DNA of 64,000 nt from Psychrobacillus sp. FSL K6-4046. Lineage in GTDB: Bacteria > Bacillota > Bacilli > Bacillales_A > Planococcaceae. The DNA is taken from assembly GCF_038624605.1 (NCBI RefSeq), contig NZ_CP152020.1:2101312-2165311 (forward strand). The letters run 5' to 3'. The notes beneath the pieces were generated by a model that saw only the letters and a program-made list of their open reading frames with translations, was not told where the DNA came from and did not search any database. The position numbers and the translations under genes were made by a program. Shown here piece after piece: positions 7,907-16,400 of the stretch. Each line of letters begins with the position of its first letter. Position 1 is the stretch's first letter.

Positions 7907-8487
7907 TAAAAAAGAAACTAACTCAAAAAATTACGGAACATGCAGGAGAAAGTCTCTCACTGACGAAAGAAGAGCACGACTATGCTTTAACTAATGAACT
8001 TTTATCGGATACTGCCAGTATATCCGTAATCGAAAGCGACAAACTATTTGAAAATGCAATCATTGAAAGATTCGATAAAGAAACAGAGGAATTAATCTCA
8101 AAAGAATCTAACGCCTTTTTAAAAACTCCTATTTCTCATTTTAAAGAAAAAATGAACGAGTTTATGTACTTAGAGACTCCTCATTTCGAAACATTAAGTG
8201 TAGACGCTATCGCCTTTGAGTACGATGAAGTATTTGAAGTATATACAGCCATGTTTGGACTATCCGTACAAAAGAAACACGGGGACGCACTAAAAGCATA
8301 TTTGAACGAACACTTTGATGGAAAAGCAATGAATTACAGTGTCATGTTCTCTGCTGGAGATGGCCTGTGGGAAGTCAATCTACCTTTAAATTATATTGAC
8401 GGATTTAACACGAATTATACAATAGAAGAAACATACCAGTTTTTGTATCGCTTCCTGTTCTCATTAGTAGCTTCAACCGAAAACTAA
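7903..8487 (+). CDS. Uncharacterised protein coupled to ypsA
   Basis: 194 aa, not recognised. It starts inside ypsA (ATGA overlap), so the two are translationally coupled. It is soluble and acidic, with no signal peptide or membrane segment. The N-terminal third is charged and helical. The C-terminal half has alternating hydrophobic stretches (YSVMFSAGDGLWEVNLPLNY, TYQFLYRFLFSLV) that suggest a compact mixed fold. A functional link to YpsA is inferred from coupling only. Confidence 0.7.
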   Translation: MIKKKLTQKITEHAGESLSLTKEEHDYALTNELLSDTASISVIESDKLFENAIIERFDKETEELISKESNAFLKTPISHFKEKMNEFMYLETPHFETLSVDAIAFEYDEVFEVYTAMFGLSVQKKHGDALKAYLNEHFDGKAMNYSVMFSAGDGLWEVNLPLNYIDGFNTNYTIEETYQFLYRFLFSLVASTEN

Positions 8488-8497
8488 ATGCATACAT

Positions 8498-8531
8498 AAT
8501 CGTGATTCCCCAAAAATCACGATTATTTTAT
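8498..8531 (+). terminator. Terminator after the ypsA unit
   Basis: 9-bp perfect stem AATCGTGAT / ATCACGATT with a 9-nt loop, followed by ATTTTATTT. It lies 10 nt after the stop codon. Confidence 0.8.
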
Positions 8532-8535
8532 TTCA

Positions 8536-8570
8536 AAAGTGTTACAGGTGCCTGGCACCTGTAACACTTT
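8536..8570. repeat. Perfect 17-bp-arm palindrome with GGTGCC-T-GGCACC core
   Basis: Arms 8536-8552 and 8554-8570 are exact reverse complements around a single T. A related palindrome with the same core occurs at 20004-20042. There is no U tract, so it is not a standard terminator. It resembles the dispersed GGTGCC.GGCACC palindromes found between genes in many Firmicutes. Confidence 0.75.
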
Positions 8571-8660
8571 CTTTTAACTTAGCGTGCATACATATTTTTG
8601 TTTGTTCTGTTCACACTAATTTAGATGTTTCAATACATCTTAATGGAGGAGGAGAATAGA

Positions 8661-9290
8661 TTGGATAACACATACAGTCAAAATCACAGTGAAACGATGA
8701 ATGGGCAAACGGTTGTACCTCATTTTAATCATGGTGCGCACGAATTAATGGATGTACATGAGGTATTGTCTGCAGCAATCGGTGCATTAAACTTGAGCAC
8801 CATTTTACGTCCACACGTGAAGGATCAGGAATTATTAAGCATTCTAGACCGTCAGTATGCTTTTGCTTTAGACGAGTATAATATGCTGGTGGAATGCTTT
8901 AAAACTGGGAAAGACCCTTCACATCGCACTGCATCTTATAAGATGGCCACGCAAAATGATTTTACTTATGGTCTAAAACCGTCATCACAACCTAAAAAAC
9001 CTATCCAAAGTGCTTCAGAGATAAATGACGAAATGATCTCCGGTTATTTGTTAAGCTCTGCTAAAGCTGGAGCTGCTGGTAAGGTTCCTGCAGCGCTAGA
9101 AGCTACTAACCCAGTTGTGCGAAGAGTCCTTCAGGATTCAATCCCTAACTGTATTGAGATGGCTTACGAGCTTTCCATTTATCAAAACAAGCATGGGTAT
9201 TATCAAGTACCTCGCTTCGAAGAACAAACTATGGAGCAAATCTTAAACGCGTACGGTACTGCTCAAGGTCCAATGTACAAAATGCAATAG
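8661..9290 (+). CDS. CotF-family spore coat protein
   Basis: 209 aa, Coat_F-type helical protein (motifs HELMDVHEVLSAAIGAL, ILDRQYAFALDEYNMLVECF, then SLLS-like SGYLLSSAKAGAA in the second half). Such proteins are layers of the Bacillus spore coat or ferritin-like bundles related to them. TTG at 8661 is chosen as the start because GGAGGAGG lies 8 nt before it; the upstream in-frame ATG at 8625 has no such site. It forms a single-gene unit closed by a terminator. Confidence 0.8.
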   Translation: MDNTYSQNHSETMNGQTVVPHFNHGAHELMDVHEVLSAAIGALNLSTILRPHVKDQELLSILDRQYAFALDEYNMLVECFKTGKDPSHRTASYKMATQNDFTYGLKPSSQPKKPIQSASEINDEMISGYLLSSAKAGAAGKVPAALEATNPVVRRVLQDSIPNCIEMAYELSIYQNKHGYYQVPRFEEQTMEQILNAYGTAQGPMYKMQ

Positions 9291-9302
9291 TAACCTAAAT
9301 AG

Positions 9303-9341
9303 GCGCTTTCTGTTCCCCTTAAGGACAGAAAGCGTTTATTT
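9303..9341 (+). terminator. Terminator after the CotF-like gene
   Basis: 10-bp stem CGCTTTCTGT / ACAGAAAGCG (9304-9313 and 9325-9334) followed by TTTATTTCTT. Confidence 0.8.
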
Positions 9342-9420
9342 CTTAATAGTATTTTGTCTTTCCTCACCCTTTTCCAGTATAATAAAATAAAGCCATATTA
9401 ATGAAAAGGTGAAGATAGAT

Positions 9421-10083
9421 ATGCAAGTTGCTATTTTTGATTTTGATGGAACGTTATATGAGGAAGAGACTTTCAAGCTGCTAATGAATCACTTAAAGGT
9501 GCACCCGACCTATCATCCGCAATATAAACGTTTTTATAGATCCATCGTCCCGCCTTATATTGCCAATAAACTTAAGCTTTATCCAACTACTAGTATGAGA
9601 AAACGGTCCATGCAATTATATCTAGAGGCTTTTGAAGGAAGAACACAAGATGAGATGTATCAATACTTTGACGAATTAAAAGAGCAAATGCAGCAAAGCT
9701 TCAATAAAAAGGTTTTAGAAAAATTGAATGCTCACCAGCAAGAAAATGTACATATTTATCTAGTCTCAGGTGCTTACACCCAATTTTTAGAACGTGTCAC
9801 AGAAGGAATTACATTTACCGATATCATCGGAACGGAAATCATATATAAAGATAACTATGTGTATACAAAGTCTCCACTAGAGCATGTAAATGGCGTGATG
9901 AAGACGAAAAAGCTACTAGAAAGACTAGAAGGACAAGAAATAGATTGGGAAAACAGCTATGCATACGGAGATAGCTATTCAGATCTACCTGTCCTTGAAT
10001 TAGTCGGCAATCCTGTAGCTGTAAAGCCTGAGGAAAAACTTCGAGCTGTTGCTCAAGAACGAGGATGGGAAATACTTAGATAG
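9421..10083 (+). CDS. HAD-superfamily phosphatase (subfamily IB, SerB-like)
   Basis: 220 aa. Motif I FDFDGTLY carries the nucleophile Asp7 and acid/base Asp9. Motif II is LVSGAYTQFLE, motif III lies in the basic stretch MKTKKLLERL, and motif IV is YGDSYSDLPVLE. An alpha-helical cap lies between motifs I and II, as in HAD-IB enzymes that hydrolyse phosphomonoesters such as phosphoserine. The substrate cannot be told. ATG 9421 is preferred over GTG 9409 because AAAAGGTGA lies at 9404-9412. Confidence 0.85.
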   Translation: MQVAIFDFDGTLYEEETFKLLMNHLKVHPTYHPQYKRFYRSIVPPYIANKLKLYPTTSMRKRSMQLYLEAFEGRTQDEMYQYFDELKEQMQQSFNKKVLEKLNAHQQENVHIYLVSGAYTQFLERVTEGITFTDIIGTEIIYKDNYVYTKSPLEHVNGVMKTKKLLERLEGQEIDWENSYAYGDSYSDLPVLELVGNPVAVKPEEKLRAVAQERGWEILR

Positions 10084-10133
10084 AGAAACTTTTATGTTAG
10101 ACAGATTCTCACAAATTGATGCAACACAGCCTT

Positions 10134-10171
10134 AAAGCTATCTAATCAATGATGATTGGATAGCTTTTTTT
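10134..10171 (+). terminator. Terminator after the HAD phosphatase
   Basis: AAAGCTATC pairs with GATAGCTTT and continues through a T-G wobble into AATCA / TGATT, giving a 15-bp stem, followed by TTTTTTT. Strong. Confidence 0.88.
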
Positions 10172-10176
10172 ATGTG

Positions 10177-10281
10177 ACCGACCGATTTTGCTCAATAACC
10201 GACCGATTATTTGGCAGAACCGACCGATTTTGCTCAGAAACCGACCGATAATTGGACAGAACCGACCGTTTGTCAAATATA
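10177..10281. repeat. Phased 21-bp tandem repeat beginning ACCGACCG
   Basis: Units start at 10177, 10198, 10219, 10240 and 10261, exactly 21 bp apart; the fifth diverges after the first 8 bases. Units 1 and 3 share ACCGACCGATTTTGCTCA, while units 2 and 4 share a different 3' half (ACCGACCGATT or ATA then TTGG.CAGA), so there is a 42-bp higher-order period. It lies between the HAD terminator and the hisF terminator and is not translated in a convincing frame. Confidence 0.85.
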
Positions 10282-10308
10282 TAATAAAAACTAACATATA
10301 TTTCTATC

Positions 10309-10345
10309 AAAAAAAGACCTGCTAAGAATTAATCCTTAACAAGTC
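10309..10345 (-). terminator. Terminator of the hisH-hisF unit
   Basis: On the minus strand GACTTGTTAAG pairs with CTTAGCAGGTC (two G-T pairs) and is followed by TTTTTTT. It starts 10 nt after the hisF stop codon. Confidence 0.8.
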
Positions 10346-10354
10346 ATCCAAAAA

Positions 10355-11128
10355 CTACATCCTCACATTAATATCCTTCTTATATAAATAGTCTTTAATC
10401 TCCGAAATAGTATAGTCTCCATAGTGGATCATCGAGGCAACTAAAGCTGCATCTGCTTTTCCATCTGTAAACACTTCTTCGATATGATCTAAAGTACCAG
10501 CTCCACCAGAAGCAATAATTGGCACATTTACTTTCTCAGATAGTAGCTTAATAAGCTCCACATCATAGCCATTTTTCATACCGTCCTTATGAATACTTGT
10601 ACAAATAATCTCTCCTGCTCCAAGGTCAGTTGCTTGCTGTGCCCACTCTACTACATCCATTCCTGTTTTCTCATGTCCTGAATGTGTGTATACTTCCCAT
10701 CTGATAATTTCATTGTTCTCATTATAAATTGGCATGGCATCCAATCCTAGCACCACACATTGCTTACCGAATATATCTGCCGCTTCTCTTAAAAGCTCTG
10801 GTCGCTGTACAGCAGCGGAGTTAACCCCTACCTTATCTGCTCCAGCGCGAAGCAACCTTTTAAAGTCATCTATCGTTCGAACACCGCCAATTACCGAAAA
10901 AGGTATGTATACTTGCTCTGCGACTCGACGAATCCAATCTATCTTTAAGTCTTGGTTTTTTAACGAAGCAGTAGTATCCAGATAGATTAACTCATCCGCC
11001 CCATCCTCTGAATATTTCTTCCCTAGCTCTGCTGGATCTCCAATTATCGTAGGGTTTCTGAATTGTACATATTTTACTGCTTTATCTCCTAAAACATCTA
11101 TTGCAGGAACAATTCGTTTTCTAAGCAT
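10355..11128 (-). CDS. hisF: HisF-like cyclase subunit (imidazole glycerol phosphate synthase type)
   Basis: 257 aa TIM barrel. HisF uses ammonia from HisH to turn PRFAR into imidazole glycerol phosphate plus AICAR. Catalytic Asp11 and Asp130 fall at their canonical numbers, as do Lys19 and the tunnel-gate residues Arg5, Glu46, Lys99 and Glu173 (167 in Thermotoga). Differences from standard HisF: Gly20 is Tyr, the CLDV motif is AIDV, VGGGIR is VIGGVR, and the RDGT segment is KDGM. ATG 11128 is chosen (AAGGAG 9 nt upstream). It overlaps hisH by 8 nt. No other his gene is nearby, so it may act on the histidine substrate or on a different one. Confidence 0.85.
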   Translation of the reverse strand: MLRKRIVPAIDVLGDKAVKYVQFRNPTIIGDPAELGKKYSEDGADELIYLDTTASLKNQDLKIDWIRRVAEQVYIPFSVIGGVRTIDDFKRLLRAGADKVGVNSAAVQRPELLREAADIFGKQCVVLGLDAMPIYNENNEIIRWEVYTHSGHEKTGMDVVEWAQQATDLGAGEIICTSIHKDGMKNGYDVELIKLLSEKVNVPIIASGGAGTLDHIEEVFTDGKADAALVASMIHYGDYTISEIKDYLYKKDINVRM

Positions 11129-11741
11129 GCTCGTCAACTCCTTGCTTGCAGTAATTGTCTAGCAATTGAATGCCGTGTTTACCACTTTTTTCTGGATGGA
11201 ATTGTACACCCATCACCTGGGAATTTCCGATCGCACATGCAAAGTCAGGTCCATAATTTGTCACACCGATTATGTGATCCTCTATGCTAGGCTGTGCGTA
11301 ATAGGAATGAACAAAATAGAAGTCCGTGTTATCTGGAATATCTTGAAACAAGAAATGATTTTGCACATCCTGCACTTGATTCCAACCCATATGTGGAACT
11401 TTTTCCGCCTCTTCACCAAACAAAGGGACTGTTCCTGGTAGAAACCCTAAGCACGGAACATTACCTTCCTCACTAGTCTCTAAAAGAAGCTGCATTCCTA
11501 AGCAAATTCCTAAAAGAGGTGTCCCCTTATCAACTTCTGCCCGTAAATAGTCACTTAAGCCTGTCTCATTTAAAACATCCATGGCCACCTTGGCATTTCC
11601 CACACCAGGTAGGATTAGCTTTTCTATTTCATCATCGTGCTCGCTAGGTTTGGTGATAAGCTTAATCTGATAACCAAGGCGAGTAATTGCCTTAACCACA
11701 CTATGTAAATTCCCTGCTCCATAATCTATTATGCCAATCAT
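11121..11741 (-). CDS. hisH: HisH-like glutamine amidotransferase subunit
   Basis: 206 aa class I glutaminase; it releases ammonia from glutamine and channels it to HisF. Nucleophile Cys80 lies in LLGICLGMQLL, the oxyanion-strand PGVG is at 45-48, and the His-Glu pair is in GVQFHPEKSGKHG. ATG 11741 follows AGAGGGGG. hisF starts within its last codons, so the two are coupled 1:1. The pair lies about 140 nt downstream of, and on the same strand as, the glutamate synthase genes; a weak terminator after gltB (11844-11873) separates the units. Confidence 0.88.
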   Translation of the reverse strand: MIGIIDYGAGNLHSVVKAITRLGYQIKLITKPSEHDDEIEKLILPGVGNAKVAMDVLNETGLSDYLRAEVDKGTPLLGICLGMQLLLETSEEGNVPCLGFLPGTVPLFGEEAEKVPHMGWNQVQDVQNHFLFQDIPDNTDFYFVHSYYAQPSIEDHIIGVTNYGPDFACAIGNSQVMGVQFHPEKSGKHGIQLLDNYCKQGVDEHA

Positions 11742-11843
11742 GCTGTTCCCCCTCTTCAATCTCTTACTTTTATTATGCCATCAGTTGACAGAAAATAAAA
11801 GAAAAACTTTAGTCTGCTAATATGATAGCGTAATAAAAGAAAG

Positions 11844-11873
11844 AAAAAACGAGAGACCCCTTATAAGTCTCCC
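11844..11873 (-). terminator. Terminator after glutamate synthase small subunit
   Basis: On the minus strand GGGAGAC pairs with GTCTCTC (one G-T) around a 9-nt loop, followed by GTTTTTTC. Moderate strength. Confidence 0.65.
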
Positions 11874-11882
11874 GCACCACGA

Positions 11883-13364
11883 TTATTTAACAAACGATTT
11901 ATTCATAACGAAATCATTTACTCTTTTAGCAACCTCTTGCCCTTCTTTAATAGCCCAGACAATCAAGCTTTGACCCTTCCTAGCGTCTCCTGCTGCAAAT
12001 ACACCTTCCACATTCGTTGTATAATCTTTAGCCGAGGCAACGATACGTTTGTTTAACACCTTTACACCAAACTGGTCCGCCAAAGGAGTTTCTGGACCTT
12101 CAAACCCTATAGCTACAAAAACAAATTGTGCAGGCCATACTTTCTCAGATCCTGGAACTTCTTTAAAAAAGTAGAAACCATCTTCCCCTAATATTTTTTC
12201 CATTTGAACGGTATGAAGCTCTTTCAGTTTGCCATCTTTATCTTTGATCATCTTTTTTGTTTGAATTAAGTACTCCCGTGGATCCTTGCCGTATTTTGCA
12301 TTGGCTTCCTCATATGCATATTCCAATTTATAAATATTTGGGTCTGTAGGCCATTGGTTATCCGCTGCTCGCACTGCAGGTAGCTGTGGATGCTTACCGA
12401 ATTGTACGACACTTCTACAATTTTGACGTATAGCTGTTGCCACACAGTCTGCTCCAGTGTCACCACCACCAATCACAATGACGTCCTTCCCCTTTGTATT
12501 AATAAACTGACCGTCTGCAAAGTTGGAGTCTAATAAACTTTTAGTAGTTGAAGTCAAATAGTCCATTGCCATATAAACTCCATCTGCATCACTTCCATCC
12601 ATGTGGAGGGCACGCTGTTTCTGTGCACCAATACATAAGATAATTGCGTCGTATTGAAGTTTTAGCTCCTCCGCTGTAACATCCTTACCTACCTCAGTGT
12701 TTAAAACGAAGTCGATGCCCTCCTGCTGAAGCAGGTGAACTCTTCTCTCTACTATTTCTTTTTCAAGCTTCATATTTGGAATGCCATACATGAGAAGCCC
12801 ACCTGCACGGTCAGCACGCTCGTAAATAGTAACCGAGTGACCTGCCTGATTTAAATTGTCTGCACTCGCCAACCCAGCAGGACCAGATCCAATAATAGCA
12901 ATTTTCTTTCCAGTACGAACCGACGGGATCCTTGGTGTGATCCATCCATTTTCAAAGCCTTTGTCAATAATCGTTCTTTCTATATTCTTAATGGAAACTG
13001 CAGGATCCGTAATAGCTAGCGTACAAGAGCCTTCGCACGGTGCTGGACATACTCGACCAGTGAACTCTGGAAAGTTATTGGTCATTAATAATCTTTCTAA
13101 AGCTTCCTGCCACTTCCCACGATAAACTAAATCGTTCCACTCTGGGATTAGGTTATTAATTGGGCACCCAGCTGTCGCACCTCTGATTTCAATACCCATA
13201 TGGCAAAATGGAGTTCCACAATCCATGCATCTTGCACCTTGTTTACGAAGAGATTCATCCGAAAGTTTGGATGCATATTCCTCCCAGTTTTTTATACGCT
13301 TAAGAGGAGCTACTTCCTTGGCTTTTTCTCGTTTATATTCTATAAACCCAGTTGGTTTACCCAT
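11883..13364 (-). CDS. gltB: Glutamate synthase (NADPH) small subunit
   Basis: 493 aa; the beta subunit that passes electrons from NADPH through FAD and [4Fe-4S] centres to the large subunit (Bacillus naming gltB; gltD in E. coli). The N-terminal cysteine-rich domain has CMDCGTPFCHMG, GCPINNLIPEW and GRVCPAPCEGSC. The FAD Rossmann motif IGSGPAGLASADNL lies near residue 158 and the NADPH motif VIGGGDTGADC near 297. The last domain ends in GVFAAGDARKGQSLIVWAI. It starts 70 nt after gltA ends and shares its transcript. Confidence 0.96.
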   Translation of the reverse strand: MGKPTGFIEYKREKAKEVAPLKRIKNWEEYASKLSDESLRKQGARCMDCGTPFCHMGIEIRGATAGCPINNLIPEWNDLVYRGKWQEALERLLMTNNFPEFTGRVCPAPCEGSCTLAITDPAVSIKNIERTIIDKGFENGWITPRIPSVRTGKKIAIIGSGPAGLASADNLNQAGHSVTIYERADRAGGLLMYGIPNMKLEKEIVERRVHLLQQEGIDFVLNTEVGKDVTAEELKLQYDAIILCIGAQKQRALHMDGSDADGVYMAMDYLTSTTKSLLDSNFADGQFINTKGKDVIVIGGGDTGADCVATAIRQNCRSVVQFGKHPQLPAVRAADNQWPTDPNIYKLEYAYEEANAKYGKDPREYLIQTKKMIKDKDGKLKELHTVQMEKILGEDGFYFFKEVPGSEKVWPAQFVFVAIGFEGPETPLADQFGVKVLNKRIVASAKDYTTNVEGVFAAGDARKGQSLIVWAIKEGQEVAKRVNDFVMNKSFVK

Positions 13365-13434
13365 ATTGAAACTCCTCCTTTCCTTAAATGGCTCTTATTT
13401 TTCTCCACAGCAGCAAATGTTTTATAGACTCTTA

Positions 13435-16400
13435 TTACTTCAGAAGCGTAGGTTTCTTTTCTACTTTTTTTGTAGATGTTGATAAGAATGCCTTCATCGC
13501 TGCCTCGTCTGTAGTCAGTCCTTCATTTTTAAATGTTGCAATTCTTTCTAGCATCTTTTTATAGTCGTTAGGTACAACCTTTACGAATTTGTGAACTGTA
13601 TCTTCCCATTTGTCCAAGATATTCATAGCCTTTGTGCTTCTTGTATAATAATAATGATCCATGATTAGCTGCCTTACACTATGAATCTCTTCTTTAGACT
13701 GAAGTTTCTCAAAACCAATCATTTCCATATTACATTTAAACTTGAATCCTTCTATATCATCCACTAGCACGTAGGCAATACCACCAGACATACCCGCTCC
13801 AAAATTTTTGCCTACATCACCTAGAATAACTGCTCTACCACCTGTCATGTATTCACAGCCATGATCTCCGATTCCTTCAACGATAACATCGGCTCCACTA
13901 TTTCTCACTGCAAAACGTTCTCCAGCACGACCGTTAATGAATACGGAACCATTAGTTGCTCCGTATAATGCAACGTTACCAGCTATAACATTTTGTTCTG
14001 CTGTTCCCGATAACGGAGAAGTAACTACAAGCTTCCCGCCTGAAATTCCTTTACCAAAATAGTCATTTACATCCCCGTTCACAAACATTGTCATTCCTTG
14101 TGGGATATATGCTCCAAAGCTTTGACCTGCCGCACCTTTAAAGCGTAGAGTAATCGAGTCATCTGGTAAGCCGCTTGCTCCGTATTTCTTAGAGATTTCA
14201 CTCCCTATAATAGTACCTACAACCCGATCAGTATTAGCAATGGTGTAGTTTAAATCTACCTTCGTTTTATGAATGATAGCTTTTTCTACTTGTGGCAGTA
14301 ACTCTCTGATATCAAATGACTTTTCAAGCTGATGGTCTTGAGCTTGTTTGCAAGTACGGTCCCCACTCACTTGATAAAGCAATACAGATAGATCTAATTG
14401 CTGCGCTTTCCAATGAGCCTTCGCTCGCTCGCTAACTTCTAATAGATCCGTTCTACCAACCAATTCATCTACAGTTCGAATACCAAGTAAAGCCATATAC
14501 TCTCTTACTTCCTCTGCTACAAACTTCATGAAGTTTACAACATAGTCCGCAGACCCACTAAACTTATCTCTTAGCTCTGGATTTTGTGTTGCTATTCCAA
14601 CCGGACAAGTATCCATATGGCAAGCACGCATCATCACACATCCAAGTACAATTAGGGGAGCTGTTGCAAAACCAAATTCTTCTGCTCCTAACAAGGCAGC
14701 CATAACGACATCCTTACCAGTCATGAGTTTGCCATCTGTTTCAAGGACTACTTTGTTTCGCAACCCATTTAGCATTAATGTTTGATGAGCTTCCGCAAGG
14801 CCTAACTCCCAAGGTAACCCTGTATGCTTAATACTTGTTTTCGGAGACGCTCCCGTTCCACCATCGTACCCACTAACTACAATTACATCTGCTGCACCTT
14901 TAGCCACACCAGCTGCAATCGTTCCTACGCCAGATTTTGCAACTAGCTTCACACTAATCCTAGCTGAGCGATTTGCATTTTTTAAGTCATGAATCAGTTG
15001 GGCCATATCCTCGATTGAATAGATATCATGATGTGGAGGTGGAGATATTAAACCTACCCCTGTCGTCGAGCCTCTGACATCTGCTACCCATGGGTATACT
15101 TTATTTCCTGGAAGCTGACCGCCTTCACCCGGCTTTGCTCCTTGAGCCATTTTAATTTGAAGCTCATCGGCTTCAACCAAGTAGTGGCTGTTTACTCCAA
15201 AACGGCCGGAAGCAATTTGTTTAATAGAGCTACGACGATTATCTCCATTGGTATCTAACACATATCGATTCGGATTTTCTCCGCCCTCTCCACTGTTACT
15301 TTTCCCTCCAAGACGATTCATCGCGATCGCTAACGTTTCATGAGCTTCTTGGCTTAATGAACCAAATGACATCGCACCTGTCTTAAATCTCTTTACAATG
15401 GAGTCCACTGATTCTACTTCATCTAGTGGAATCTTTTTCGACCCCTTTTTAAAAGTAAGAAGATTTCTTAAAAAGCCGATTCTCTCTTCATTTGCCATTT
15501 CTGCATACTGACGATAAAGTCCATAGTCTCCTCGTCGCGTTGCCCACTGAAGGGTATGAATTGTTTTCGGATTAAAGGCATGGTGCTCTCCTGTACTTCT
15601 CCATTGGAAATCACTGCCTGAATCTAAAGCATCGACAGTAGATTCTACTGCTAATAGATGTCTTCGAATCGCTTCTTCGCGAATCGTTTCCAGGCCGATA
15701 CCACCAAGCTGAGAAATTGTGCCTGTGAAATAGTTTTCAATGACGTCATGGCCAATACCTATCGCTTCAAATATTTGCGCACCTCGATAGCTTTGTACCG
15801 TGGATATTCCCATTTTAGACATTACCTTAACGACGCCTTCTGCTACACCTTTGCTATACTTAGCAACTGCAGCGTCATAGGTGCTTTCTAAATGGCCATC
15901 ATGGATTGCCTCCGCTATAGTTGCATATGCAAGATAAGGATTAATCGCGTCCACCCCATATCCGATGAGAGCAGCAAACTGATGGACCTCTCTTGCTTCC
16001 CCGGATTCAACGATTATACTCACCTTCGTACGGTTTCCTGTACAGAGCAAGTGCTGATGCAGGTTACTGGCTGCCAACAGAACAGGTATAGTCGGTTGAG
16101 ACGCATTTAATGATCTATCTGACAAAATGATAAGCGATACGTTCTTATCTATTAGCTCATCTGCTTCTTTAGAGATCCTCTCTAAATCTTTTTCCAAATC
16201 TTCAAACATATTAATATATATAGTGCCGCTTCGGAAACTTTCATCCTTCAAATCCTTTATGGATTGAAGCTGTCCATTCGTTAAAACAGGTGTTTCCAAA
16301 TAGATTCGACGAGCATTGAGCTCTCCAGGGTTAAGTAAGTCACCTTCTGCACCAAGCAACGTCATCGTAGAGGTAACAATATGTTCCCGGATAGAATCGA

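Noticed and set aside
10177-10281. CRISPR array
   Set aside because: Units are contiguous 21-bp tandem repeats without unique 30-40-nt spacers, and no cas genes are present.
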